Source: Argentina anserina (Eukaryota; Streptophyta; Magnoliopsida; Rosales; Rosaceae). From it: DNA of 64,000 nucleotides. This document shows, in pieces, positions 26,710 to 39,458 of this stretch; positions within the stretch are counted from its first letter, which is position 1; each line of letters starts with the position of its first letter. Below the pieces are notes generated by a model. It was given only the letters and a program-made list of their open reading frames with translations, ran no database searches and was not told the origin of the DNA. The stretch is from positions 11,594,001 to 11,658,000 of the forward strand of contig NC_065872.1 in the NCBI RefSeq assembly GCF_933775445.1. Direction: 5' to 3'. Position numbers and translations under genes: made by a program.

Positions 26710-28769
26710 GATGAAGAAAAACAATTGGATCTTTAGTTGATCGGTCGAACTTTCAAGGATAACAAATAAATCACATCCATAACTTTATTTTTATTTTTAT
26801 GATGGAGAATGATGACTCTTTACCATTCATTAACTTCATTTTTTGCTTTGTTTGTCAACTTTGGGATTATTGAGGATAACAAAGCAAATAATTGAATAGT
26901 TTGATAGTCGGATGCTAACAAAGTGAATAATTTTGTCTTTATCTTTTACATATTGAACAGTTCAGTTCGTGCAGTAATTGTTCTTATTCGATATCCAAAG
27001 ATTAATCAATTCGTATCATCTCAACAAACAAATTAGCTATCTGGTATGTGCTTAGGTAATGCAATTTACACCTACATAAAGTTGAGCAAGGTTGTATTAA
27101 CTAAGACCAGAGGCCATTCAGTGTAATTACCAAGTTTATGTTATACAGTTTTGTCTGAATGTTAATAATTATATATCTGTTTCCTTTCTTCGTAATGCAT
27201 TAGTACAATTCTTATGTTAAGTGCATCATATGAAGAATGTCAACCTGCTTAGAGCAAGTTCACCTTGGGTCTATCTTTAGAACCCTTTTAATTTATTCAT
27301 CATGCATGTCAAGTTATTCAATGGCAGCTTAAAATGTGTCTACCTACAAGTTGACATTCTTGTAGTCTTCAGATACGACACTAAAGTCTAATTAGTAGGT
27401 TCTTTTTGGTGATTCACGACAGAGATTTAGCTAAGGATAACTACTTAGTCTAGTCCTTTCTCCCCATTGGAAAAGTTTCTACAACTATCCCTAGCTAGTT
27501 ACTTCTCTTATGTAGACTTTAATCATCTCATTATGAATGATTAGTTTCCACGAGGATAGCTAACGACTATCCTTTACCAACAATACTTGACCAAGGAGAA
27601 AATTAATAATGTTCAAGAACAGCAATGATATATACCACTCAATAGAGTGTGTATCTACTAGGATCCCTTCACGAAGTCATCTAGAAAATAACCAGCAAAG
27701 ACAATGAGGGAAATTTACACATAGAATCCACAAGTTTATGGTCAAACTTTTAGCTAAAGTTAAACTTATGCCTCAAGGGTCAAGTTTTCTTTGCCAAGTA
27801 AATGTGATTACTAATCACCCTTACATAATACAGATTACTTTTGTTTCATCTTCTTGTCGCGTAACTATCACAAGCAAAATAGTGTGGGATTTGATGTGTG
27901 TGAATTCGCATTATTATACGGACTCTAGCCTCTAGGGTTTAGCGAATTCTAAATTCAATATTAATATCATTTCATTACCTCATCGAACCATTAGATACGT
28001 GATGAGAACGTTTGATTTTGTATATCATTAAGCACATTATGCTCGATCAGTGTTTGATGTACTTTTTCCATAATAAACTAATTGCTGTGATCATACAATA
28101 TTCATTTGGTATGAAATTTTGTGTATTCAAGTACTGATTGCCAGAGAATTCCAGCCGATCAAACCTTTTCTTCAAATGAATATTGTAAACTAAAATTCAG
28201 TGCAGAGAATTTCACCTTATCAATCACATATTGTCGTCACTTTTATGAGTTTGGTTTTGAAGAATATTAATTTCAAATATCTATTAATCACAAAGATAAA
28301 TAATCTTTGCAGGCTGGATTTTTAAGGTTATAACCCGAACGAATAAATGAGACTCCTTACCTTTTAATGTATCACAATTTTTTTTTCTACGAACGCAAGA
28401 TAATTTGTGAATTGAAAAGAGTTTGTTAATTGAAATTTGCAAACATGACTTACCCGCAAGTTAAATTCAATAATTAAATTGAAATTGTTCTTTTTTTATT
28501 GCCCAATTTCTAAATATGTTAGATACTAAAAAAAAATCTTTTATGGAGAAGCAACTGACTAACAATTACAATAATATAAAAATAATTATAAATATAGCCG
28601 ACGAAATAACAAAATTAAAAGTAAGATTGTATGAAACTGAGAAAAATTACCTAGAACTCGCACAGTCCCGGTCGGAAAAAAAAATTTAGAAAACCTATAA
28701 CTCTCTATTTCACTTGAACTTTTTACATAGATAATATTATTTTTATCTAAAATATATATATTAGTTATT
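26710..28769. other. AT-rich intergenic DNA
   Basis: No gene, RNA or repeat recognised. Confidence 0.4.
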
Positions 28770-28843
28770 TTTTTTCGGGGGCCTATCTAGGTTGAGGGTT
28801 CTAGGCGGCCGAATGTTAGGCCTAGCCCTATGGCCGGTCCTGA
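28770..28843. mobile_element. Isolated hAT-like right end
   Basis: The reverse complement begins CAGGACCGGCCATAGGGC, like the CAGGTCCGGCTC end of the hAT element at 59941. No partner end or target duplication was found upstream. Confidence 0.35.
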
Positions 28844-29574
28844 TCATATGGCATCTCTTCAACATGCACACGTGTCTAAATCACTACTGATGAGAACTCA
28901 GTATCAATATCCAAAATGATCTAAACAAATCAACTTGTGCATTTCGACATTACATGCATACATCTTCGATGTGGGGACTAGAGGCCTTAACAGTTGACTT
29001 TCAATTTAGTTGTGAGGAAGAACCAGTCTCTGATGGTCACCATTGGAAGTTTGGAATCAATGTCATTTTCTTCCCTACGAAAATGTACCATCATGCACCA
29101 TGCAACACATATAACATTGATGTAAACTATGTATAATATGGCATATATTAGGTATTATACCGTCTATATATAGTCAACGGATCCAAACTGATTATCATTT
29201 CTGAAGAACTAAGATAGTAAGATCACAATTAATAGAGTATACTCGTTTAAATTCTTTGAAGAAAGAAAGAATCTACTTGGAAATCATCCAGAGACTAGCT
29301 ACGTACTCAACGCCGGAAAGAAATTAACCCTCTCTGAAACGAAAAACAGCCGCCAGCCGGTCAAGACACGATAGTAACAATACCCGAAAATTCTTTTGGA
29401 TCCAGATGCACGACCCCATAGCACAACACATTGCCCACAATATTTAAAACAAAAACAAAAACAAAAACTTCCGGTTTCCTTATGCGAAAAAAACACAATG
29501 AAATCAATCCGAATCGGATAACATTTCTAAGCTTCATAAAAGTTTGACAGACGGAAACAAAACCATGGATTCGT
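28844..29574. other. Intergenic DNA
   Basis: No gene recognised between the hAT-like end and MITE copy 3. Confidence 0.4.
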
Positions 29575-29708
29575 CTATGGTGCAGCGCTCCATACCATAC
29601 ATACCGAATCAGACGATAGATAGAGGGTGTCTTAAAATGCACGTGGGGTCCATGTGATGTATGAATGGTAGATTAGAAGTATGTATTATATGCAGCGCTC
29701 CACCATAG
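29575..29708. mobile_element. MITE family copy 3 (best-preserved ends)
   Basis: Starts CTATGGTGCAGCGCT and ends in the inverse of CTATGGTGGAGCGCT. It is 134 bp with no coding capacity and lies about 400 bases upstream of the SCAI start. Confidence 0.78.
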
Positions 29709-29973
29709 AATTTCCCATAAAACCATGGTCACCAAATAAAATTACACATCAACAAAAATCACCAAAACAAAACACAAACCTTCTGTAGTCCAAGAGGACC
29801 ACAATCACCACATGGTGAAGAAAACAGCCATTCAGAGCAGTTGAGCACTCAACATTCCTCTTCACGCTTTTCCACATGTTCCCTCGTCACCAGAACCCCA
29901 AAAACGTCACGGATCAAATTTACCTACGCCGCCACGGTCAAAATTCAGTGACACACAGTAAAAAATGAATAAT

Positions 29974-29980
29974 TATAAAA
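29974..29980 (+). promoter_or_regulatory. TATA box of SCAI
   Basis: TATAAAA sits 130 bases upstream of the ATG at 30104, followed by a pyrimidine-rich leader (30011-30060). Confidence 0.6.
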
Positions 29981-30103
29981 GCCCAGAACAGAATTCAGAA
30001 AAGTCCACCACCTGCTTCTTCTTCTCCTAAACTCCTTTACACTTTTTTCGATGACCTTCTCCGGCGACTGTGCACATCACTGAAACCGAGGCTCCGGTAA
30101 TTT

Positions 30104-33100
30104 ATGTCGGACACCGACGTTGTTTCTGGCACGTTCCGGGCGCTGGTGGAGAGCGCGGACAGGAAGTTCGCGCGTGTGCGCGACGTGCCGGCGTACGGGC
30201 GCGTGCACAACCAGCACTATTTCCACAAGGTGTTCAAGGCGTACATGCGGCTGTGGAAGTACCAGCAGGAGAACCGGGCGAAGCTTGTGGAGGCCGGCCT
30301 GAACCGGTGGGAAATCGGCGAGATTGCGAGCCGGATCGGGCAGCTGTACTTCGGGCAGTACATGAGGACGAGCGAGGCGAGGTTTCTGGCGGAGGCGTAC
30401 GTGTTCTACGAGGCCATACTGAGCCGGCGGTACTTCGAGGGAGGGTCGAAAGGTGGTGGTTTGGGGAAGAAGGATCTTGGAGTCCGGTTCAAGGAGCTGA
30501 GATTCTACGCCAGGTTTTTGCTTGTGGCGTTGATTTTGAACCGGACCGAAACGGTTCAGCTGCTCGCCGAGCGGTTCAAGGCTCTGGTGGATGACAGCAG
30601 AGCCAATTACCGGGTTAGTATTCGTTTTTTTTTAACTTGACAGTAGAAAATGGAAATCTTAAAGTCTAATATTACTTTTTTGTTTGTTATAAGCTTCATC
30701 GATTCTTTGATTTGATAGTGGAATGTAGAGTTTGTTAGGATTATTGGTGTAGTGAGTTATGCAATGATCATTATGATGATTTGGTGTTATTTAATGCCGT
30801 GGCGAGTGAATATGATCTGTCACCGAAGACAGATGGGGAGTGCTAGGCTGTAAGGAAAACGGAATAAAGAGAGGTGATGTGCATTGTTTAATGGAAACTG
30901 GTAGCTCTAGCTGAGTTTTTACAGTGGTGGGGAAGGCGACCCACCGAAGTAGAGGTGACAAGTGGGCCGAAAAGATCCCTATTCCGTTATTGTAATGGGC
31001 AGGTTGAACATAGATATTTTAGCCCATGGGCTCGGCCCGGCCCAGTCACGATAAATGTATGGATCGACCCATTAAACACATAATTTTATATTATATATAA
31101 ATATTTAAACAATTATATAATGAGAATTGAATATTAAAAACCTTCTACATATAAATTTCTTGATTATTTCATTATTTTAATTATATTATGTCATAAATAT
31201 TATCAAAGTAGTGATAAAAAGTCATAGTTTTGACATATGTAACATTTTAGAAATAAGATTATCAAATGTGTTGTAGCATTTTATTTATTTTACTATCCTA
31301 AATAGTTATAGAAAACAAATATTTTAATTACACAATTTTTTTAATATTAATTGTGTGTTATAATGCTAATGGGCCGGGCCCGTGCATGGCTTAATATTTA
31401 AACAAATGGGTCGGCCCGAGCCCAACACGAAAAATAAATGGGCCAGCCCGAATACGGCACAGGCATGGTTTTGGCCCGCTTAACACCGAAGTGGGTAGGT
31501 CTCATAATTCTCAACGTTGAGACTTGAGGGATGAGTGAAAGCATATAGAAACCTGATTCAGTGTGGGGGTCGCTTTGCGATACTTATCTGCTTGTTTTTT
31601 GAAGTGGAGTGACATATTACTCAAAGGCAGACTCAGTTGAAATTACATGGAATGGTTAGTGTAGGACTGAGAAATTCAGACTTTATGTGGAATTGTTAGT
31701 TATAGAATTGGTTCCAGTGAATGAGACGTGTTGGACATTAGGATTCCAACCGCCTGGAGGGATCCAATGAACGGAAACAGACTCGTGTGGATTAGTCTGG
31801 AGTGATGGAATATATACAGAGACATAGTGACCACTTTAGGATTTTGTGATTTTGTGAGGTGCAAGAGCTGTCACTAGAATACTAACATGTTTAATGAAGC
31901 AATGTGAAGTTGAACTTTTGAACTTTTAAAGTTCTTACTTTCTCCTCAGATAGTAGATACTCCTTAAATAAAGTTACATAACTGAAGCAACTAAAACTTT
32001 ATCATGTGAAAGTTATTCAGATCTTTACTGACTTGATGGATTATGTAGGTATATGCCATGTGTGTTGTGGTTTTGTGTCTCAATTAATTTTATTTTATTT
32101 TTGCATTCTTCCCACAAATTATTGCATATTTCTTTCTGAGGTATCTGCATGATTTTGGACATTGGAGTTATCTTTTCTCAGGAAACTAATTTTAAAGAAT
32201 GGAGGCTAGTGGTGCAAGAAATTGTGCGATTTATGAAAGTTGATACGGCATTTATGAATGTCAGGCCATTGCGATACTCAGCCATGTTTGATTCACATCC
32301 AGCGTCTCTCCCATATGTGGCTCGTTTCCATGCAAAAAGGGTTCTAAAATTTCGGGATGCACTGCTGACGAGCTATCACCGGAACGAGGTGAATAATCTT
32401 CTTATTTGTCACGCTGTTGGTTGTTGGTCTGAATAAATTGCAGATTATAGCAATGTATAGCTGTCAGGGAAGGAAACTTTTTTAAGTTCATGCACTCTGA
32501 CTTGCAGGTCAAATTTGCTGAACTTACATTGGACACGTATCGAATGCTGCAGTGTTTGGAATGGGAGCCTAGTGGATCTTTCTACCATAAGCGCCCTGTT
32601 GAATCAAAAGAGAATGGCTCTTTTATAGAGCACTCTGGGGCTTCTGCGGCTTCTGGAATCATTGATATGAACTTGGCTGCAGATATGACTGATCCAAGTT
32701 TACCTCCAAATCCAAGGAAAGCAGTTATCTATCGTCCATCTGTGACACATTTGATAGCGGTTAGTATTAAGACCAATGCTTTTCATTTTAATGGCAGTTT
32801 CCTTATTCAGTTTGTAAGAGTTAAATTACGATGTAATATACCAGGGCGTGCCTCTGCAGCAGTGGATATCAATATTTCATGGAACTCAAGTTTCTACGAT
32901 GCATGAGCATGGACACGGACATGTGACATTGAAAATGATAATAAAAATTGACTAGGGATGGCAAATATAGGATAGAGACAAAGTTTTGGTTAATGATTTT
33001 TAATAATTGTTTCACATTTATATATTGTAAATTTAATATTTAGAAAAAAAAGGTAGTACGTGACCTAGCATGCGTGGGGTTTGGGCAATGGTATGTTTGA

Positions 33101-34958
33101 GTTATTTGTTTGAGTCAGCTCTATCATGTAGTAAAATTAGAGCCCTCAGTGAAAAGGGTGTTGCTTGTTGAACTGGTCTTTTATGTGCCTGTGATGGGAT
33201 GAAAGGATAAGGTGTGTTAATTGCATCTGGATAGGGTGGGTTCCTCAACTATATGTTAAACAATTTCAACTGAAATATGGGATATATTCATTTTTCAAAG
33301 TGAATCTAAACTGGCAGACTTATGTGTTAATAATGAATTGGCAGGTGATGGCTACAATATGTGAGGAACTAGAAGCGGACTGTGTCATGCTACTGTACCT
33401 GTCAGCCTCAGGTGATTTTTGATGTTCATAGGACGAAAATTAACTCGGAATTTCTTCTCATGTCAGGCTAATGAACTCGATCAATCGTGCAGGGACGGCT
33501 AGTTGTAGTAACGTTAATCAACTTTACAACTCTGGAGGATCACAGAAATCATCAAGAAATAAAGTTCCTCTCCAAAATCAGAATACGTATCGGCCTGAAT
33601 CTTGTAATGGCAAGGCAGAGTCAAGTGGCTATTATGATAAGTATCTGTGGTTTGGTGCTAGAGGAAATGGCGGTAGGTTCATAGATTGAATGACTATTCC
33701 AGTTTGTTTTATTGTGAGCATTTGCATTGTTGTTCCACTCTTACATCCGCTCCTTTTTATTTCAGGTGAGAATAACCTATACCCAGGAGACATAATTCCT
33801 TTTACTCGCAGACCTCTTTTCTTGATAGTTGATAGTGACAACAGCCATGCATTCAAGGCAGGTTTGTCAAAACTTGTGCATGACTTTAGACACAGAGTTT
33901 GCTATTTAAATTAGAACTACTGAGCCTTTATCACCCTAATGCAACTCTTATGCATTTTCTTACTTCCCTTTTGATGGGATTGGAGAAGTTTTGTCCAATC
34001 TGCTTACTGTGTTACCAGATGTTTGATAAGATGTTTGATCTGCATTAGCCTTGTGTTTGTTAGCCAAACTATTAACATTAGATGAATGATTTCAGGTTTT
34101 ACATGGTGCCGAGAGGGGAGAGACAGCTGCTCTGCTTCTCTCACCTTTGAGACCAGCATTCAAGAATCCAGCTGATGCCGATTTAACGCAAAACGGAAGT
34201 CAGTTCACCTTTTTCTTGACTGCTCCTCTCCCAGCATTCTTCCAATTAGTTGGCCTGTCCTCTTCTGATACTGCAACAGTAAGTAGAACTTTCAAGACCA
34301 GTCGGTCCAAACAAAAGAAACATACTGAAAAGTTAAACTTATTGTACTTCAATTGTGTCATAATTGTTTCAACTCATCTGTTCTGATTTTAGGACATCTA
34401 TACTGGTGCTGAGAGCATACTTTCTGATGCCTTCTCTAAGTGGGAAGAAATACTCTGTACATCAACAACAATGGATCTGGTGTGGGCACAAGTTATGTCT
34501 GATCCATTTCTTCGGAGACTTATTCTAAGGTACTTATCATTCTGCATCTTATATGGCAACAAATCTTTGTTTCTGTGATAAACTGCTATGATATAGATCT
34601 CCTGGATTGTTTGTTACAATAAAGAATCTGCTCACAAGATGTGTCCTTTTCCAGATTTATATTTTGCAGAGCTGTGCTTTCGTTCTTCTGTCCTCCAGAA
34701 GACAGTGAGCAATATCTGCCCATTAGCCTACCCTTTCTTCCCAATTCTGTCTCTCCAAATACTGAAGTGATGCAGTCTTCGATTTTCCGACTTGCAAAGC
34801 ACCTCAGAGTTCAAGACTGTTTTAACTTTGACGACACGTGAGTACTTCATTAGGAACTCAACAATTAGCGTAGGAGGATTGTACTATACCGTTACATCTT
34901 CTGGGATTTGTCTTGTCAATTTGGCAGGCTGGCAAGCTTTGTCAATCAATTAGCTTGA
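30104..34958 (+). CDS. SCAI: SCAI family protein, 613 aa, 10 exons
   Basis: Complete gene. Exons: 30104-30613, 32182-32388, 32508-32759, 33345-33411, 33493-33672, 33766-33857, 34096-34278, 34393-34529, 34655-34837, 34928-34958. They sum to 1842 nt in phase. The length is close to human SCAI (606 aa). Recognisable blocks are YFHKVFKAYMRLWKYQQ near residues 40-55, VKFAELTLDTYRMLQ near 240, IPFTRRPLFLIVDSD and VLHGAERGETAALLLSP in the middle, and the VWAQVMSDPFLRRLILR stretch late. In animals SCAI is a nuclear cofactor that represses MRTF-SRF transcription and takes part in double-strand break repair. Plants lack MRTF, so the plant role is open. Intron 6 (33858-34095) starts with GC instead of GT. 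Exon 1 is clearly more GC-rich than the rest. Intron 1 (1568 bases) carries a transposon. Confidence 0.95.
30951..31483. mobile_element. GGCCCG-rich terminal-inverted-repeat element in SCAI intron 1
   Basis: The left end carries GGTGACAAGTGGGCC; the reverse complement of the right end carries GGTGTTAAGCGGGCC. Both subterminal regions are rich in GGCCCG words, and the centre is AT-rich with no ORF. CACCGAAGT occurs directly at both edges (ending 30950 and 31492) and could be a 9-base target duplication, but it overlaps the repeat on one side. Mutator-like is the best guess. Confidence 0.55.
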
Positions 34959-36085
34959 TTTAATTTGAGAAGATTATATTGGTTGATATTCCGGAAGTAG
35001 GGGGAGGCGGATACATGAGGCAGTTGCTTATGCTTCTTCTATTGCCAATATGCAGCATTGCCGTGCCTTCATGATGTATGGCAGCATGTTTTGGTTATGT
35101 TGGTGTCTGATTATTTATAGGTCGTGTGATTTGCCAGGTGAATCTTTAGAGCTTGTTTCAGTTTACTTATAGTTGTCAATACCCTTGTACAAGAAAATCA
35201 GCTAGAGAAAGGAGTCTAAATTATAGTTGTGGAATTTTTTTCTTCACGGTTAGTGGTAGTTTTTCGTTCTTGTCGAAGCTGCTGAATAATTAGATGTATA
35301 AAACAGTACAGAGAAATGCCACTCCAGATCGAATTTGATTCGAGGTTTTGGGCTACTGGGTATTTTGGCTGGTATTTATTATTGCTGGTCTTTTTACCAG
35401 GGTATTTGTACAAACGGCTTGATTTGTTCTTGATAGCAGATTTTTTTTCTTCTCTGATCATGTTGATGACAGCTCTTGTTAATTCTACAGTTCCTCTATC
35501 TTACTCGAACCTGGATAAATAAATCTGAAAGAATCCAAAAACTACATATTGAGTAATTGAGGTTGTGTGCACGCTCAATAAGGTATAAGAATTTAAAATT
35601 TAATCGATATATTTTAAAGAACAAATTATAAAATAATACAAATTTTTTATCATAAATTAGAAAAAATCACCATTTATTTCTCAATTATAAAAATGTCATC
35701 TCAATTGATTAGAAATTAGAAAATAGTAACTTTTAAAATATTTTCTCAACAATTTTACCTTTTCTTCTTTATAATCTTTTCATTTTTTTCATTATTCTTC
35801 TAATTTTGATCATAACTTTGTCGTTCGGCAATGTATTTGAGAATGGTTGGTACCATTGAAAAGATCTATCTCTCCTCTTTCATTTGATATTATACCCACC
35901 CTGAATCGATCATCGTACAAGGCGTAACAACCCTCGCAAGGGGCTGCCGCCGTCGCTGTGCATCACCGGGGAAACCAGACTTGAAGGTTCTCTAATTTTA
36001 GTTATTCTCTTAATTTTGAGCATAATCATACAATTTTCCTTTGAATTTTAACATAATTTCACATATTTAGACATTTCATCTCGGC
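34959..36085. other. 3' region of SCAI and AT-rich spacer
   Basis: 3' UTR of SCAI extends to about 35550. Beyond it lies AT-rich DNA, with a short GC-rich island at 35920-35985. No gene recognised. Confidence 0.4.
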
Positions 36086-36354
36086 ATGTCACACCCCCAC
36101 TGTCACACTACCTATAACACCCATTGTCACACCTCATGTCACACTACCTATTATATTAACTGTCACACCCCTTATCACACTAACTATCACACATTCTGTC
36201 ACATTACTTGTCACACTCATTGTCACACTACCTATCACAGGCGCTGTCAAACGCGTTGTCACACCCGCTATCACACTACCTGTCACACTACCTTTCACAC
36301 TAACTGTCACACCCATATCACACTAATTGTCACACCCTATGTCACACTGTTTTT
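36086..36354. repeat. Degenerate TGTCACAC array (12-base period)
   Basis: Over twenty TGTCACAC / TATCACAC words spaced mostly 10-12 bases apart. One frame reads as a His-Thr/Cys-rich repeat of 112 codons. A smaller cluster follows at 36478-36585. No known family recognised. Confidence 0.75.
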
Positions 36355-36589
36355 ATATGACTATGTTGTGACAAGAAGAAGAAGAATGATTAGAAATAAC
36401 AAATTTTTGTCTACTGTTATATGATCTTGAACTTCTCAAATCAACTCATACAATCCAAATATTGACATTAATGTGATGTCACATCCTCACCCACACTACC
36501 TATCACACTAGTTATCTGGCTGTCACACTACTTATCACACAAACATTGTTATGTGACAGGTGGTGTGACTCCAATTGTGACAGACGTTG

Positions 36590-38974
36590 GGACTACTATT
36601 GTAACGAAAATAGCTTCATTACCATAGAATTTTGAAGGGGTAAGATTTTGGCTTTCTAATGGGTACCCAGAAAACTACTATGAGCACTCATATCTCCACA
36701 TATCAGAGAAGATTGATGGTTGTCGGCAACACACATCAACACAATCTTCTTTGACCTAGCCCAACCCAAACCAACCACTAACCATCGCCTCAATGCCTCA
36801 CCTCCTCCTTTGCCCTTCGTTTTCAGATTTGCAAGATTTGTGTATCCTGTCGCCGGTGATTCAAGCAACGAAAACATCATCGTCCAGTTGCAACCTGCCA
36901 GACTAATGAAGACCAAACGTAGCTGGACTGCCACCCAACACTGCTGCTACTCTACTGAAGCACCGATGATGACCCATCCCAGCTCTTAAGGACCATATTG
37001 AAGTCCGTGAAGTGAGGCACGCACGTCGGTGCTTCGGTGGCCAAGTCGTCGCAAAAGCCGGTGGTTACGTCGGTGTACGGTGACCTTCCTTTTTCAGATT
37101 AGATTGGAGCAGTTTGGAAAGACGACATTGATGGAACCCTAATCCAGTTCCCCATGACGCTGTCTGCAAACACGCCAACGACGGGAGGGGGATAAGGTTC
37201 ACCTTTTTAATCGGCTCGCGATTGAAATAGATAAAAAGCTGTGTGATCAGTGGTATTTTGTAAATAATCACCAATTCAGTGGCAACACTATAAGAGATTT
37301 AAGAAACTGATTTTTTTCTTTCTAATTTTAAAATCTTACTTAAATTTTTTTATAAATACATGTATCATGATTTTTTTATAAGAAGCCCCATTTTAAATTC
37401 ATTTTCGACTCAGAATTTTAAATTGATATATGATAAAATGACGTAACTTTACAATGGTTTTAGTTGACAAAACCACTTCTTTTTATAATAGTATAGATAA
37501 TAGATAGTGGTGTTCTTTACATCATTGTATGCTTATTGCAATTCTGAATTTAGGTTACAAACTTGATATATTTTGTAGTTTCATTAAAATGCTCGAGGGT
37601 AATTGTTCAGGTGGTTTTATTTGCACCTTGAAAATTACTATGCATACTTCCCTAGTTTTTCTACTCTTATTTAGTTTTGTCAACCCATATAAAAAGACAT
37701 ATAAGGACAAAATAAATATAAAAAGAAGAATTTTCTGAGCTCCAATATTTTGCTCCCTCTATTGACCTCTTTCTTTTCTTTCTTTTCACTTTCTACAAAC
37801 AGATTGATGCAAAAAAGATTTCATATTATTGTTTTTCAATCTACTTTCCCTTCCATTGTAAGCATCTTGGATTCTTGGTGATGGTTTGAGCTGTCAATTG
37901 TTAAATCGAGGTCTTTTATCATGCTTTATGGGCGAACGATTCAATATTACTATCTTGATCACCTGTTGGAGTTAAAGGAAAAATGGTATACTCATCAGCC
38001 TCCATGTTCTTACATAATTACAAAACCTTTCTCTCATCAATAGTACCGCACAACAGTAAATAATTTCCTTCATATGGCAGCAACGCAATGCTTAATTCCT
38101 TTTGGGTGGCGTCATGTCCTCTTCTTAGGACATTGAACCTTGCATGCATATTTGCAGCTAATATCTTTGATCTCATCACTTTGTGCAATAGTGAGGATCA
38201 AGATGAGACACAGTGGGGACAAAACCACGACAATTCCTGTTGTTTCACTTGAACATTTTTTGTTCTTATCTCCCCTTAATGACGGGAAGACTGTCTCATC
38301 AAAATGATATTCCACATATCTAGCGAAAAAAGAGATCGCTTGTCAAAGTTGCAATATAGTGGACTATCTGGATGCTCGTCTCCAATAAGAACACTCATGC
38401 ACATTAATTGGCTTCACCATTATGCGATGGTGCGTCGAAATTTGGCACGTAGGTTAATCTAGTTGAGCTCAAGGATTGTACATCCGTGTCAATTATGGCG
38501 AGCTTAAGTATTTCGATCCTTCGATGTTATGGATTGTAATTTTTTTGATAATGATTAAGGTGATAGCCAAGAACTAGTAAGTAATAACTTGTGTATGCAA
38601 AAATTACATTACCTTAAACGGAAAGATTGGTGCGCATTACAATTTACCAATATCAAGACTAGTACTTTAGTCATTTTCCGTGAGACCAAGTGGGTTTGTA
38701 ACTAGCATAAGTAACATTAGTTTTAGTAGTGAATAGTGTGATGACACGTGACCAGCGTGTCGACACATCAACCAACACCATAAATTATCTAAAGTGTCCG
38801 CAAGTTGGTTGAATTAATCTACACAATTTTCGTTGGATTCAATCATTGAACATAGTGAGAATACATGTCATTTGCATAGGATGATCTCAATCCAAATTTC
38901 TTTAAGAGATCGATAAGCTTTGAATGATTAGCTTTACATACCTAATCACAATGGATATAAGAAGCATAATATGG
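36590..38974. other. Intergenic DNA with no recognised gene
   Basis: 36700-37160 is GC-richer, with overlapping short frames on both strands but no domain; it may be retroelement debris. The rest is AT-rich. Confidence 0.3.
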
Positions 38975-39458
38975 TGTTAGTGCATATACTTGTTGTTGGC
39001 ACCCTTACTAGTATATAGCTAGTATGGCATGCCACCGAACATAAGCATCGCTCCCAAGGAGGATCTACAAGTCACTATGTGGCTCAACCATGATATTTAT
39101 AGCGTACCTCGTCATACAAGCTTTCAAATGATAGTCGGAATTCACCAAGACACCACCGGGAAGTCACATTTCCGGCTTCATTAAGATGGCTCCATAGTAA
39201 GCCTAGAGGGGCACTTGTCCCACATTGAAGAATATGTAAAGAAGAGGGGTTCCCTCACCTATAAAAGGGAACCCTCATCCCACTTATAAGGGAGCGAACC
39301 ACTACTTGTATAACTTAAGACTATTTGCCTATACTAGTGGATTCAAGTGGACGCAGCCTACCCCGAGGGAGGTGAACCACTATACTTCTTGTGTCAAGCT
39401 AACCCTCATTAATAAGCTAACTAAGTGTATTAGCCTCCATGGTAGTCTTACATTAACA
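38975..39458 (+). mobile_element. LTR (about 484 bp) of a gypsy-type retrotransposon
   Basis: Starts TGTTAGTG and ends CATTAACA (inverted termini). It has a TATA box in CCTATAAAAGGG at 39259-39270 and is followed directly by TTGGCGCCGTCTGTG, a primer-site motif common after plant gypsy LTRs. No second copy of the LTR was found in the window, so the element is truncated or its 3' LTR is lost. Confidence 0.7.

Noticed and set aside
36086..36354. CRISPR-like regular repeats
   Set aside because: Plant nuclear DNA, very short degenerate unit, no unique spacers of constant length.
36086..36424. 112-codon His/Thr/Cys-rich frame starting with ATG
   Set aside because: Its openness follows from the 12-base repeat period; no splice context, promoter or family match.
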